Of a stretch of 64,000 bases of DNA, positions 16,583-25,265 are shown piece after piece; within the stretch, counting starts at the first letter, position 1, and each line of letters starts with the position of its first letter. A model generated the notes under the pieces. The model was not told the origin of the DNA and ran no database searches. It was given only the letters and a program-made list of their open reading frames with translations. The stretch is from CAWJNF01 sp963844235 (lineage in GTDB: Bacteria > Actinomycetota > Thermoleophilia > Gaiellales > Gaiellaceae), in contig CAWJNF010000003.1 in NCBI GenBank assembly GCA_963844235.1, positions 124,001 to 188,000 of the forward strand. Direction: 5' to 3'. The translations under genes were made by a program, and so were the position numbers.

Positions 16583-18002
16583 CTAGAAGCTCAGCCACGG
16601 CGGCTGCACGTACTCCGTCTGGATGTACGGTGCCGGGTCGATGATCTGGTGCGAGAGAGCCCCGCTGTCGTCAGGCTGGATCTGGAAGAACAGGTGCGGG
16701 TTCCCGAGCGACGGATCCTGGATCTCGGCCGGGTACGAGAGGCAGAAGTTCGCGTCTTCGTGACCGAACCAGTAGCCGCCCGAGACGCCGCGGTGGATGT
16801 TCCGCTTGAGCTCGGTGATGTTGGCGTCGAAGTTCCGCGTGTCGCCGGTGATGCCCCAGGCATGGGCCAGCATGTAGACCTCGTCGTAGCCCGTGCCCGC
16901 GTTCGAGAAACCGGCGCCCGCGTCCCACATCGCCTGGTAGCGCTCCTGGAAGCCGAGGCCGATGGGGTCGTTCATCGTGCCGAGCACCGTCGCCCAGACG
17001 GCGCCGTTCGCGGCGTCGCCCGCGAGCTCGAGGAACTCGGGCACCGACGCGCCGTACTGCAGGTAGACGAACGCGTCGGGCGGATCGGACGCCCACGCCT
17101 TCATGAATGCCGCGTGGTCGGCGGGGTTCCAGTGGGTGTTGAAGACGACCGAGGCGCCCGTGTCCCTGACGTTGGAGATGAACGGCGACCAGTCGGCCAC
17201 CGGCGCCGTGCCGCCTCCGGTGTCGACCGGATCCTTGCCGACGATCTCCCAGCCGGCCGCGGGAGCCGCCTCCTCGGCAGCCGCCGCGATGGTCTGCCCG
17301 TAGACGATATCCCCCTCGATGATGTAGATCGACTTCGACGGCGGGTTGAAGAGCCCCTGCGCGATCAGGGCCTCGAGGAAGGGCGGGAAGCCGGTGCCGT
17401 ACGGCACCTCTGTCGGGTCGGCCTGGAAGACGTTCTTGTACTTGACCGGATCCGACCTCATCTCCGTGACCTGCCAGTCCGCCGTCGAGGCGTTCAGGTA
17501 GGGGGCGCCGTAGGCGGCGACGACCTCGTTCGTGCCCGCCACGTTGTGGTATCCGAGGATGATCGCGTCGGGCTCCTGGCTGACGAGGTCGTTGAACGCG
17601 CTCGTGATGCTTTCTCCATCGAAGCTGTTCATGTCGACGATCACCTGCTCGATGGTGCGTCCGCCGACCCCGCCCGCGTCGTTGATCTCCTGTCTCGCGA
17701 GCCCGGAGCCTCGTTCCATCTGCTCGGCGTCGGTCGCGGCGTTGACAGTTGGATAGGCCGAGCCGATCACGATCGGCTGCGCTCGTGTCCGCCGCGGTCT
17801 GACCCGCAGCCGTCGTCGCCGCCGGCTCGTCGCTGGGCGGCGCAGCCGCCTCGCCGCCGTCGTCGTCCTGGCCACAGGCGGCCAGGATGCCGGCGAGCGC
17901 GAGACCACCGATGCCTGCGCCGGCCACTCCGCCGAGGAATTTCCGGCGGCTGACGAGCGCGCGCTCGGGCTCCTCCGGGTTCACCTTGGTCTCGTCACTC
18001 AT
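16583..18002 (-). CDS. ABC transporter substrate-binding lipoprotein (system 1), split by a frameshift
   Basis: Two open frames make up one gene. The first (from 18002) encodes a Tat-type lipoprotein signal: VSRRKFLGG at about 18-25, a hydrophobic core and lipobox LAAC with Cys43, then an acidic/Ala-rich linker. The second encodes the periplasmic-binding fold of the Leu/Ile/Val-amide class (PIVIGSAYPTVNAATD..., GVGGRTIEQVIVDMNS, YGQTIAAAAEEAA, DWSPFISNVRDTGA). The join is near 17770-17800, where TSAA in one frame must lead into QPIVIG in the other; one base has to be skipped. A good ribosome-binding site, AAAGGAG, precedes the ATG. It could be an assembly indel or a real mutation. It would deliver the ligand to LivHMGF. 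Confidence 0.85.
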
Positions 18003-18113
18003 TCCTCACTCCTTTCAGCCCTCCCCGACAACGATTTCAACCATGAGACGACGGTAAGCCCCATCGGTTAGCCTCGCCGTGCCCGCTGACCATAACGTCT
18101 GACCCTGAACCTT

Positions 18114-19691
18114 TCAAGTCCGGGCCCCGGCGGCCGTACGGCCTCCCTTCCTGACCCACGCGCGCCAGGTCAGCGCCCACCGCTCGGGGTCGTCGAGCGG
18201 CTCGGGGTCGATCTGGTGCACGGTGCTCGAGTGCGGGGACGAGCGAATCACCTCCGGGTCGGAGTAGGCCTCGTCCGAGATCCGGGCGAGGATCGCCGAA
18301 TAGGTGTCGAGGTCGGCGCGCGAGACGGTCTCCGCCGGCTCGAGCGTCATCGGCTCCTCGACCACCCACGGCTCGTGGCTCGGGAAGTACTGCGCGACGC
18401 CGAAGTCGCTTGTGCGCCGAGCGACATCGAGCGTCCCGATGCCGGTGTCCTCCTTCAGCTTCGCCAGGCTGTAGCGGATCTGCTCCAGACGCCGTGTGTC
18501 GTTACCGTCGGCGTACGAGACGGCGATGCCCTGGATCTCGGCGACCTTCTTCGCCAGGTAGTTGTTGTTGAGCACGGCGATCTCGGCCACCTCGCGCAGC
18601 CCCTCGGCGCCCAGCGCGAGCACCCAGGCGTACGAGCGGACGACGGTAGCCGGCACGCCGTGGTATGCCCGCACCTTGCCGATCGAGTCGGGCCGACCGT
18701 GGTCGAGGTAGAAGCGGTCGCCGTCGCGCTCGACGGTGGGCGACGGCAGGAAGCGGGCGAGCTCCTCCGTGACGCCGGACGCCCCGACCGGCATCCCCAT
18801 CGCGCAGTGCGGCGAGGAGAAGGTCTTGTGCAGGTTGAACTGGCAGAGGTCGAAGCCGGCGTCACGGGCGCGCGTGACCCCGAGGATGCCGTTCGCATTG
18901 GCCTGGTCGTAGTGGCACAGGCCGCCCGCGGCGTGAATGACCTCGACGATCTCGGCGATGTGCGGGTTGAAGATCCCGGTGTCCTCGGGATTCGTGATCA
19001 TGAGCCCTGCGGTGCGCTCCGAGACGGCGGCCTTGATCGCGTCGACGCTCGGGTAGCCGGACTCGTCGCCGTAGACGGTGACCACCTTGAAGCCGGCGGT
19101 GGCGGGCCCGGCGCCGTCGCAGGGATGCGAGAAGATCGTCGTCACGATCTCGTCGCGATGCGGCTCGCCGCGCGCGACGTGGTAGGCCTTGATCATGGCC
19201 GCGTTCGCGTAGACGGCCTGCGATCCGCCGCCCGGCTGGAAGGTGAACCGGTCCATGCCGGAGATCTCGCAGAGCGCGCGCTCGAAGCGCCACATCGCCT
19301 CGAGGATCCCCTGCACGGTCGCGTCATCCTGCTCCGGATGCAGCTCGGTGACCTTGTGCGAGCGGACGAGCTCCTCGTTGACCTTGGGGCTGTACTTCAT
19401 CGTGCACGTGCCCGCCCCGAGGTGGATGTCGACGTCGATGCCGAGCGTCTCCTGCGAAAGGCGCAGGAAGTGCCGCAGCACCTGCGGCTGCGAGAGCTCC
19501 GGGAGCCCCGGCGGGTCGGTGCGGCGCAGCTCAGCGGGAAGCTCGGCGAGCCCGTCGCCGGCCGCGGCCACGTCGGGCTCGGGCTCCGGCAGCAGGATGC
19601 CCCGCTCGCCGGGGCTCGACTGCTCGAGCACGATCGGCTCGTTCCAGGAGGCCTGGTGGAAGGGACGGAGGATTCCCCCGTTCTCGCTCAT
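18114..19691 (-). CDS. gcvPB: glycine dehydrogenase (decarboxylating) subunit 2
   Basis: This 525-residue PLP enzyme is the C-terminal half of the two-subunit P protein of the glycine cleavage system. Motifs are HLGAGTCTMKYSPKVNEE, FQPGGGSQAVYANAAM, ITNPEDTGIFNPHI, HYDQANANGILG and the PLP lysine in FNLHKTFSSPH (about residue 285). It decarboxylates glycine and transfers the aminomethyl group to lipoyl-GcvH. It overlaps gcvPA by ATGA. The N-terminal 70 residues are longer and more acidic than in typical GcvPB. No gcvH or gcvT lies in the window. Confidence 0.92.
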   Translation of the reverse strand: MSENGGILRPFHQASWNEPIVLEQSSPGERGILLPEPEPDVAAAGDGLAELPAELRRTDPPGLPELSQPQVLRHFLRLSQETLGIDVDIHLGAGTCTMKYSPKVNEELVRSHKVTELHPEQDDATVQGILEAMWRFERALCEISGMDRFTFQPGGGSQAVYANAAMIKAYHVARGEPHRDEIVTTIFSHPCDGAGPATAGFKVVTVYGDESGYPSVDAIKAAVSERTAGLMITNPEDTGIFNPHIAEIVEVIHAAGGLCHYDQANANGILGVTRARDAGFDLCQFNLHKTFSSPHCAMGMPVGASGVTEELARFLPSPTVERDGDRFYLDHGRPDSIGKVRAYHGVPATVVRSYAWVLALGAEGLREVAEIAVLNNNYLAKKVAEIQGIAVSYADGNDTRRLEQIRYSLAKLKEDTGIGTLDVARRTSDFGVAQYFPSHEPWVVEEPMTLEPAETVSRADLDTYSAILARISDEAYSDPEVIRSSPHSSTVHQIDPEPLDDPERWALTWRAWVRKGGRTAAGART

Positions 19692-21085
19692 CCCAGCACC
19701 TCCGCGAGCGTCGTCGCGAGTCGGTCGATGTCGGCCTGCGCGTGCACCTCGGTGAAGCAGTAGAGGGCGCTCTCGCCGAGCTCCGGGAACTCCCCGGAGA
19801 TGTCCTTGCCGCCGTAGATGCCGTGTTCCAGCAGCCGCTCGTTGATCTCGGCGGCGGTCTTGCCGGTGCCTGTGAACGAGACGACGAGCTCCTTGAAGGC
19901 CGGCCCGGAGAGCGCCGGCGCCTCGACCCCGGGAAGCGCCGAGAGGCGGGCGGCGGCGTAGCGGGCCCGCTGCATGCAGCCCCGGCCGAGCTCCGCGATG
20001 CCCTGCGGGCCGAGGAGCGACAGGTACACGGCCACCGCGATCGCCCAGAGGTTCTGCGTCGTGCCGCCGTACTCCTTGGCGTCACCCCGCTGGACGTAGG
20101 ACATGCGCTCCCAGGCGACCTCGCCGAAGCCGTACTCCCCTTCGACGACGGTCGGCGTCATGCCGATCAGGAAGGTCGGGTACTCGGCCACCCAGCGCTC
20201 CTCGTCGGACGTCGCGACGAAGCCCGCGAGGCCGCCGCCGTAGTGCATGTGGACGCCGAGGGGCTGCAGCTCGCCGCAGACGACGTCGGCCCCGTAGCGC
20301 GGCGGCGCCTCGAGGACGCCGAGCGAGACGGGATCGACGCCGACGACGAGGAACGCGCCAGCGTCGTGGGCCAGGCTCGCGATCTGCGCGGCCTGCGTCT
20401 CGATCGTCCCGAGGTATCCGGGGTTCTCGACGTAGACGCACGCGGTGCCGTCACCGAGCGCTGCCCGCAGCGCGTCGAGGTCGAGCAGGCCGGTTGCCCC
20501 GTCGAAGGGCACGAGCTCGAGGTCGATCCACGGCCCGCAGTAGCCGCGCATCACGGCGAGCCGCTCCGGCGAGATCGAGGCCGGTACGAGCGCTTGCCGC
20601 CTGCCGGCCACGCGCCCACACATGCAGAGCGCCGTCGCGGCGGCGCTCGCCCAGTCGTACGTCGGCTGGCTCACGGCATCGAGCTCGACGAGCTCGCCGA
20701 TCAGGCTCGCGTACTCGAAGAGAGCCTGCAGCTTGCCGTGATCCGTGTAGCTCTCACCGTAGTAGGCGGTCAGGAACTCACCCCGGTTGATCACCTCGTC
20801 GACGACCGCCGGGACGTAGTGCTGCCAGCAGCCGCCGCCCAGGAAGCTCAGGGCCTCCCGGCAGCTGCCGTTGGCAGCGAGCATCGTCTCGAGGTGGCGT
20901 CGCAGCTCCAGCTCCGAGCGGAGTGCCGGCTCGAGCGCCAGCGGGCGCCGGAGGCGCAAGCGTTCGGGGATGGCGCCGTAGAGCTCGTCGATGTCCGCGG
21001 CGCCGATCTCGCGCAGCATCGCATCCTTGATCTCGGGCGCCGAGTTCGGGATGTAGGGGTGGACGGGCGATCTCGCGCCGGGCAT
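19688..21085 (-). CDS. gcvPA: glycine dehydrogenase (decarboxylating) subunit 1
   Basis: This 465-residue partner of GcvPB is the N-terminal half of the P protein. It shows HPYIPNSAPEIKDAMLREIG, FLGGGCWQHYVPAVVDEVINRGEFLTAYYG (the Gly-rich and aromatic stretch typical of subunit 1), SQPTYDWASA, and YSLLGPQGIAELGRGC-like YLSLLGPQGIAEL. It starts at ATG 21085 with a strong GGAGGAGG ribosome-binding site. It is the first gene of the long minus-strand run that continues into the Liv importer, so glycine is probably a product of the pathway encoded downstream. Confidence 0.92.
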   Translation of the reverse strand: MPGARSPVHPYIPNSAPEIKDAMLREIGAADIDELYGAIPERLRLRRPLALEPALRSELELRRHLETMLAANGSCREALSFLGGGCWQHYVPAVVDEVINRGEFLTAYYGESYTDHGKLQALFEYASLIGELVELDAVSQPTYDWASAAATALCMCGRVAGRRQALVPASISPERLAVMRGYCGPWIDLELVPFDGATGLLDLDALRAALGDGTACVYVENPGYLGTIETQAAQIASLAHDAGAFLVVGVDPVSLGVLEAPPRYGADVVCGELQPLGVHMHYGGGLAGFVATSDEERWVAEYPTFLIGMTPTVVEGEYGFGEVAWERMSYVQRGDAKEYGGTTQNLWAIAVAVYLSLLGPQGIAELGRGCMQRARYAAARLSALPGVEAPALSGPAFKELVVSFTGTGKTAAEINERLLEHGIYGGKDISGEFPELGESALYCFTEVHAQADIDRLATTLAEVLG

Positions 21086-21149
21086 GCAGTTCCTCCTCCG
21101 TCGACCGTCGCTGGGAGACCCAGAACGATACGACCGCGGGAAGCACGAT

Positions 21150-21180
21150 GCCGAAGGTGTGGCTCGCCGAAGGTGTGCTC
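21150..21180. repeat. short tandem direct repeat upstream of gcvPA
   Basis: Two copies of GCCGAAGGTGTG lie 16 bases apart, each followed by a CTC. They lie in the 192-base gap upstream of gcvPA and could be regulator-binding sites. The rest of this gap shows one GTAGGGG-family palindrome and no gene. Confidence 0.4.
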
Positions 21181-21232
21181 GCCTCTGGGCTACCCGGAGG
21201 CGGCCCGCGCCGTCGCGACCTCGTCGGGCGGC

Positions 21233-21257
21233 GGGCCGGATGAGATCCGACCCCTAC
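21233..21257. repeat. GTAGGGG-family interspersed palindrome
   Basis: GGGCCGGATGAGATCCGACC is followed by CCTAC. One stem position is mismatched (GAC for GGC). It lies downstream of the NAD-kinase-like gene's stop (21278) and upstream of gcvPA. Confidence 0.75.
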
Positions 21258-21277
21258 ACAGACACCGCGCGATGCCT

Positions 21278-22405
21278 CTATCCCCCGGAAATCCGGTAGA
21301 CGACCTCGCGGTCGTAGCCGACGACGATACGGGCGTAGCCGGCGAGCCTTGCGTCCATCGCCTCGTCGCCGGTATCGACGAGGAGCGGGCGGCCGCCGAG
21401 CGCAGCCAGCTTCCCCTCCGTCGCGACGACGACGACGTTCTCCGGGCCGACCCGCTCGAGCACGCGGGAGGACAGCTGCTGGTTCCCCCGGCCGAAGAGG
21501 AACCCCTGGCCGCCGACCGGCGTGACGACGACGCGCGCCGTACCGGCCGCCACCTTGTCGATTAGCTCGAGCAGGCGCTCCTCGTCGGCGTCGCTATCGA
21601 CGAGCTCGCGCCCGTGCAAGACGTCGACGCCGAGCACGGTCTTCGCGAGCCCCAGCGCAGTCATGATCGCGCGGGTGGTCGTCCCCGGCCCGACGAGGCA
21701 GAGCCGGCCGTCGAGCACGCGGTCGATCACGTGGCCTGCGATCGCCGCCTGCGCCGAGCGATCCGACTCGGCCGTGCGTGCCTTGCCACCCTGCAGGAGG
21801 CCGGGCTCCACCGGGACGCGGGCCCAACCGTGCAGCCGCGGGGAGATGGATCCCGCGCGCAGCGCCTCCTCGTCCATGTCCATGACCTCGGCCTCGGTGG
21901 TCTCGCGCAGGCCGCCTCGGGCGCAGATCAGTGCCAGCCGCCCGGCGCTGCCCGGGTTGACGGCGAAGACGGCGGAGTGCATCTTCACGCCTGCGGGGAT
22001 GCCGACCACAGGCACCCGGCTGCCCACGGCGCCGAGCACGTCCACCGCCGTCCCGTCGCCGCCCGCGAAGAGCAGGAGGTCGATTGGGGCGTCGGCGAGG
22101 GCGGCGGCGGCCGCCCGCGTGTCGGCGCCGGTGGTCGCGCCTCGCCGACCTCCGATCACGAGCGGCTCGATGCCGGCGCTGCGGGCCTCGTCCTCGCCCA
22201 TCAGGCCCGCCCAGGAGAGCAGCTCGATCTCTTCGGCGGCCGGTGCGAGCACGCGGAGCGCCGTCGCGGCCCGGCCGGGCGAGACCGGTTCAGCACCGCG
22301 GGCGATCGCCTTTCCGACGAGAGCCGGGTCGTCGGATCCCTTGAGGGCGTGACGACCGCCGATCCCGGCGACCGGGTTGACGACGAGCCCGATCCTCGCG
22401 CGCAC
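21278..22405 (-). CDS. ATP-NAD/AcoX-type kinase family protein
   Basis: This 375-residue protein has the NAD-kinase/AcoX fold. The N-terminal IGLVVNPVAGIGGRHALKGSDD and the central FAGGDGTAVDVLGAVGSRVPVVGIPAGVKMHSAVFAVNP contain the GGDGT nucleotide-binding motif. The C-terminal half (GPGTTTRAIMTALGLAKTVLGVDV, VVVTPVGGQGFLFGRGNQQLS) is that of AcoX-like proteins, which are of uncertain substrate. The only in-frame start is GTG 22405, close behind GGAGG. It is 9 bases from the end of the deacetylase gene, so the two are probably cotranscribed. True NADP synthesis is unproven. Confidence 0.8.
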   Translation of the reverse strand: MRARIGLVVNPVAGIGGRHALKGSDDPALVGKAIARGAEPVSPGRAATALRVLAPAAEEIELLSWAGLMGEDEARSAGIEPLVIGGRRGATTGADTRAAAAALADAPIDLLLFAGGDGTAVDVLGAVGSRVPVVGIPAGVKMHSAVFAVNPGSAGRLALICARGGLRETTEAEVMDMDEEALRAGSISPRLHGWARVPVEPGLLQGGKARTAESDRSAQAAIAGHVIDRVLDGRLCLVGPGTTTRAIMTALGLAKTVLGVDVLHGRELVDSDADEERLLELIDKVAAGTARVVVTPVGGQGFLFGRGNQQLSSRVLERVGPENVVVVATEGKLAALGGRPLLVDTGDEAMDARLAGYARIVVGYDREVVYRISGG

Positions 22406-22414
22406 CCTCCGGGT

Positions 22415-23524
22415 CTAAACGGGCGCGAGCCGCGACAGGTTCGCCTCGGCGGCCGCGATCGCGGCGTCCTGGTGCGGCTGCAGGTCCTGGCCTCCCGCGC
22501 CCTGGAAGAACTCGAGGTAGGGGTCGTCGATCGCGCTCTTCGTGCCCGCGAGCTCCTCGACGATCGCCAGCCCGCAGAACGGGACGTACGCGCTCGAGTA
22601 GCCGCCTTCGTGCTCGACGACGAGGCGCCCTTCGCAGACATCCTCGGCAACGTCCATCAGCAGCCGCGTGAGCTGACGGTAGCCGTCCGAGTGCATCATC
22701 ATGCGGGCGAGCGGATCCATGTTGCTCGCATCGAGCCCCGACGCGACGATGATCAGATCCGGCCGGAACGCTCGCAAGGCTGGCGCGACCACCCGCTCGT
22801 AGGCCGCGACGTACGCGCCGACACCCGACCCGGCGGGCAGCGGGACGTTCAGGTTGAATCCCTCGCCGGCGCCGGCGCCCACCTCGTGGACGTGGCCCGA
22901 GTCGGGCGGATAGTTGTTGTCCTGGTGGCTCGAGATCGTGAGGACGCTCGCATCCTCCCAGAAGATCTTCTGGGTCCCGTTGCCGTGATGGACGTCCCAG
23001 TCCACGACCGCGACCCGCTCGAGCCCCCGCGCCTCCCGTGCGTGCTTGGCGCCGATCGCGGCGTTCGCGAAGATGCAGAAGCCGCGACCGCGGTCCGGCT
23101 CGGCGTGGTGGCCGGGCGGGCGGGTGAGGGCGTACACGTTGTCCACCGTCCCGTCGAGGACGGCGTCGATGGCAGTGATGACGCCGCCGGCTGCGAGCAG
23201 CGCGATCTCGTAGCCGCCGGGCCCGAACGGCGTCAGCTCGCCGGCGTCGCCGCCGTTCTCCGCAGACAGCGCCTTGATGCTCTCGAGGTACGCGGCGTCG
23301 TGACAGCGGAGGATCTCCTGCTCGGTCGCGGGCCGCGGCTCCAGGCGCACGAGCTCGGCCAGCAGGCCGCTGACCTCGACGAGGTTGCGGAAGCGCCGTT
23401 TCGTCGCCGGGCTCTCCGCGTGCGCCTCGGGCTCGATCACTCTCCCGTCCGCAGGTAAGAAGCCCGCCGCGCTCCGGGTGTCGTACCAGAAGTAGAGCTC
23501 GTGGGATAGCCATCCGGTCGCCAT
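22415..23524 (-). CDS. histone deacetylase / acetylpolyamine amidohydrolase family hydrolase
   Basis: This 369-residue arginase-deacetylase-fold zinc enzyme has ATG start 23524 (ATGWLSHELYFWYDTRSAAG). Motifs are RPPGHHAEPDRGRGFCIFAN (catalytic His pair), VAVVDWDVHHGNGTQ (zinc ligands Asp and His), SSHQDNNYPPDSG, and IVASGLDASNMDPLARM (zinc ligand Asp). In bacteria such enzymes usually deacetylate polyamines or other N-acetylated amines rather than histones. The longer open frame upstream of 23524 runs antisense to the next gene and is not used. It is probably cotranscribed with the downstream AcoX-like kinase. Confidence 0.88.
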   Translation of the reverse strand: MATGWLSHELYFWYDTRSAAGFLPADGRVIEPEAHAESPATKRRFRNLVEVSGLLAELVRLEPRPATEQEILRCHDAAYLESIKALSAENGGDAGELTPFGPGGYEIALLAAGGVITAIDAVLDGTVDNVYALTRPPGHHAEPDRGRGFCIFANAAIGAKHAREARGLERVAVVDWDVHHGNGTQKIFWEDASVLTISSHQDNNYPPDSGHVHEVGAGAGEGFNLNVPLPAGSGVGAYVAAYERVVAPALRAFRPDLIIVASGLDASNMDPLARMMMHSDGYRQLTRLLMDVAEDVCEGRLVVEHEGGYSSAYVPFCGLAIVEELAGTKSAIDDPYLEFFQGAGGQDLQPHQDAAIAAAEANLSRLAPV

Positions 23525-23562
23525 CGCCCCTCCAGTCCCGAGTTGTCGCAGGCGGCGAGAGC

Positions 23563-23572
23563 CTAGATGGTT
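23563..23572. repeat. solo terminus of the CTAGATGG family
   Basis: CTAGATGGTT matches the first ten bases of the MITE-like element ends. It lies alone in the divergent gap between the histone-deacetylase-like gene and the unknown zinc-ribbon gene, where it may overlap promoter sequence. Confidence 0.4.
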
Positions 23573-23613
23573 CGGGTCAGCACCGCGGCGGGTGATTGCT
23601 AGGGTCTTCGACA

Positions 23614-24531
23614 ATGCCGAAGCGCTGCTTCTACTGCGCCGGCGAGGCCACGGCCGACGATGCCGGTATCCCGGCCTGGGCGGTCGATCAGGTCGGTCTC
23701 GCCGGCGAGTCGCTCGAGCACCTCGTCGCGAGCGGGGAGCCGCTCGAGCGGCCGGGCACCCAGCCTGTCGACTCGATTCCGTACGGTACGCCCTCGCACG
23801 CGGAGCTGGGATCCGAGCAGCCCGTCGACCGCCTCCACCAGGCGATCGAGGCCGCCATCGAGGAACGGGCGGAGCTGACCCTCGGCGACTACGCGGCCCG
23901 CTCGCTCTGCGCGGCCTGCGCGAAGGCGATGCAGGCTCTGGACGAGCGAGCACGCCTGCTGCTGGCGCCCATGATCGGCAGCAAGCGACGCGAGTACGAT
24001 GCCGACGAGCAGCGGGTACTCGCCGCCTGGGGGGCGAGGCAAGCCTATGCCGTCCTCGTCGTCGAGGGCAAAGGCGACGGCGTGCCCCCGTGGCACCGGC
24101 AGACGCTACGGGAGCGCGGCACGCCGCACGAGGACGTGTTCGTCGGCTACGGCCGTTACCGCAAGGATCATGTCGGCGCGCTCGCCGCACGCCTGCTCGT
24201 TCCCCTCGGCGACGACCGCAGCGACATCGAGGCGTACAGCGTCCTGTGCGTCTTCGGGCGCATGGCCCTGAAGGTCTTCGGGATCCACCGGCGGCCGGCG
24301 TCGACGCGAGTCAAGCCGCCGGAGGGCGAGATCGTGCGCATGTGGCCGTCCCATCGCGAGGTGGTCGACTGGCCGCCGCTCTGGGCCCTCGACGAGTCGA
24401 CGCTCGACCAGGCCTTCCTGTACGAGCCGTTCTACCGGCCCTTCGTCTACAGCGAGGTGCGCTACCTGGGCCCCGGCAAGAAGGTCAAGGCGAAGCGAAG
24501 GCGGACCGAGGGCCCGGGCCCGCGCCGCTGA
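23614..24531 (+). CDS. uncharacterised zinc-ribbon protein
   Basis: This 305-residue protein starts at ATG 23614 (PKRCFYCAGEATADD). The N-terminal CxxC and a second CxxC (SLCAACAKAM, about residue 100) form a probable zinc ribbon, similar in layout to HNH-related proteins that begin CxxCG...W, but no catalytic His-Asn-His is evident. The C-terminal half is basic, with aromatic-rich FLYEPFYRPFVYSEVRYLGPGKK and a Lys/Arg tail that may bind nucleic acid. I do not recognise the family. It is divergent from the deacetylase and upstream of carbonic anhydrase. Confidence 0.65.
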   Translation: MPKRCFYCAGEATADDAGIPAWAVDQVGLAGESLEHLVASGEPLERPGTQPVDSIPYGTPSHAELGSEQPVDRLHQAIEAAIEERAELTLGDYAARSLCAACAKAMQALDERARLLLAPMIGSKRREYDADEQRVLAAWGARQAYAVLVVEGKGDGVPPWHRQTLRERGTPHEDVFVGYGRYRKDHVGALAARLLVPLGDDRSDIEAYSVLCVFGRMALKVFGIHRRPASTRVKPPEGEIVRMWPSHREVVDWPPLWALDESTLDQAFLYEPFYRPFVYSEVRYLGPGKKVKAKRRRTEGPGPRR

Positions 24532-24562
24532 CGAGCCCCCCGCCCGATCGGCACTACGATCC

Positions 24563-25237
24563 GTGCCGGTGAGCCGGCTCGAGAATCTGTTCGCACGCAA
24601 CCGGGCCTGGGCCGGGGGCATCGCCCAGCGCGACCCCGACTACTTTCCGCGCCTCGCCGCGCAGCAGGCCCCGCGGTACCTGTGGATCGGCTGCGCGGAC
24701 AGCCGAGTGCCGGCAAACGAGATCGTCGGTCTCGAGCCGGGTGAGCTCTTCGTGCACCGCAACATCGCGAACGTCGTCGTCCAGACCGACCTCAACTGTC
24801 TCTCCGTGCTCCAGTACGCCGTCGATGTCCTGCACGTGCGAGACGTGCTCGTGTGCGGCCACTACGGCTGCGGCGGTGTGCGGGCGACGCTCGCAGGCGA
24901 GCGTCACGGCCTCGTCGATGCCTGGCTGCGCCACGTGCAGGATGTCGCGCGCGAGCACGCGGCTCTGCTGGAGCGCATCCCGGATCCGGACCGGCGGCTG
25001 AGCTGTCTCTGCGACCTCAACGTGATCGCGCAGGTCACGAACGTCTGCCGGACGACGGTCGTCGAGGACGCCTGGGGGCGCGGGCAGGAGCTCGTCGTGC
25101 ACGGCCTCGTCTACGGGCTCGGCGACGGCCTCCTCCGGGACCTGGGGATGGGGATCTCGACGACCTCCGCGCTCGGAGAGCGCCGCGAGGCCGCGCTCCT
25201 GGCGCGAGCTCGGGAGTGGAGCGTCCCGGCGGGCTGA
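24563..25237 (+). CDS. can: beta-class carbonic anhydrase
   Basis: This 224-residue zinc enzyme interconverts CO2 and bicarbonate. Zinc ligands are Cys44 (IGCADSRVP), His100 and Cys103 (VCGHYGCGG), and the Asp46-Arg48 dyad is present. The length and the RNIAN, SVLQYAVDVL and HVQDVAREH segments are those of the Can/CynT subgroup. It starts with GTG at 24563, 31 bases after the zinc-ribbon gene, and is probably cotranscribed with it. It is cytoplasmic. Confidence 0.93.
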   Translation: MPVSRLENLFARNRAWAGGIAQRDPDYFPRLAAQQAPRYLWIGCADSRVPANEIVGLEPGELFVHRNIANVVVQTDLNCLSVLQYAVDVLHVRDVLVCGHYGCGGVRATLAGERHGLVDAWLRHVQDVAREHAALLERIPDPDRRLSCLCDLNVIAQVTNVCRTTVVEDAWGRGQELVVHGLVYGLGDGLLRDLGMGISTTSALGERREAALLARAREWSVPAG

Positions 25238-25265
25238 CCGAAGCGCCCACGGCGCGGCGGGTGCG

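Noticed and set aside
16583..18002. Programmed ribosomal frameshift in the binding-protein gene
   Set aside because: No slippery heptamer with a downstream pseudoknot is evident at the join, and other one-base indels occur in the window, so an assembly or mutational indel is the simpler reading.
21086..21277. Glycine riboswitch upstream of gcvPA
   Set aside because: A tandem glycine aptamer would be natural here, and two GCCGAAGG copies look tempting, but they read in that form on the plus strand, away from gcvPA, and the expected conserved cores and CTCTCAGG-type element are not found on the minus strand.
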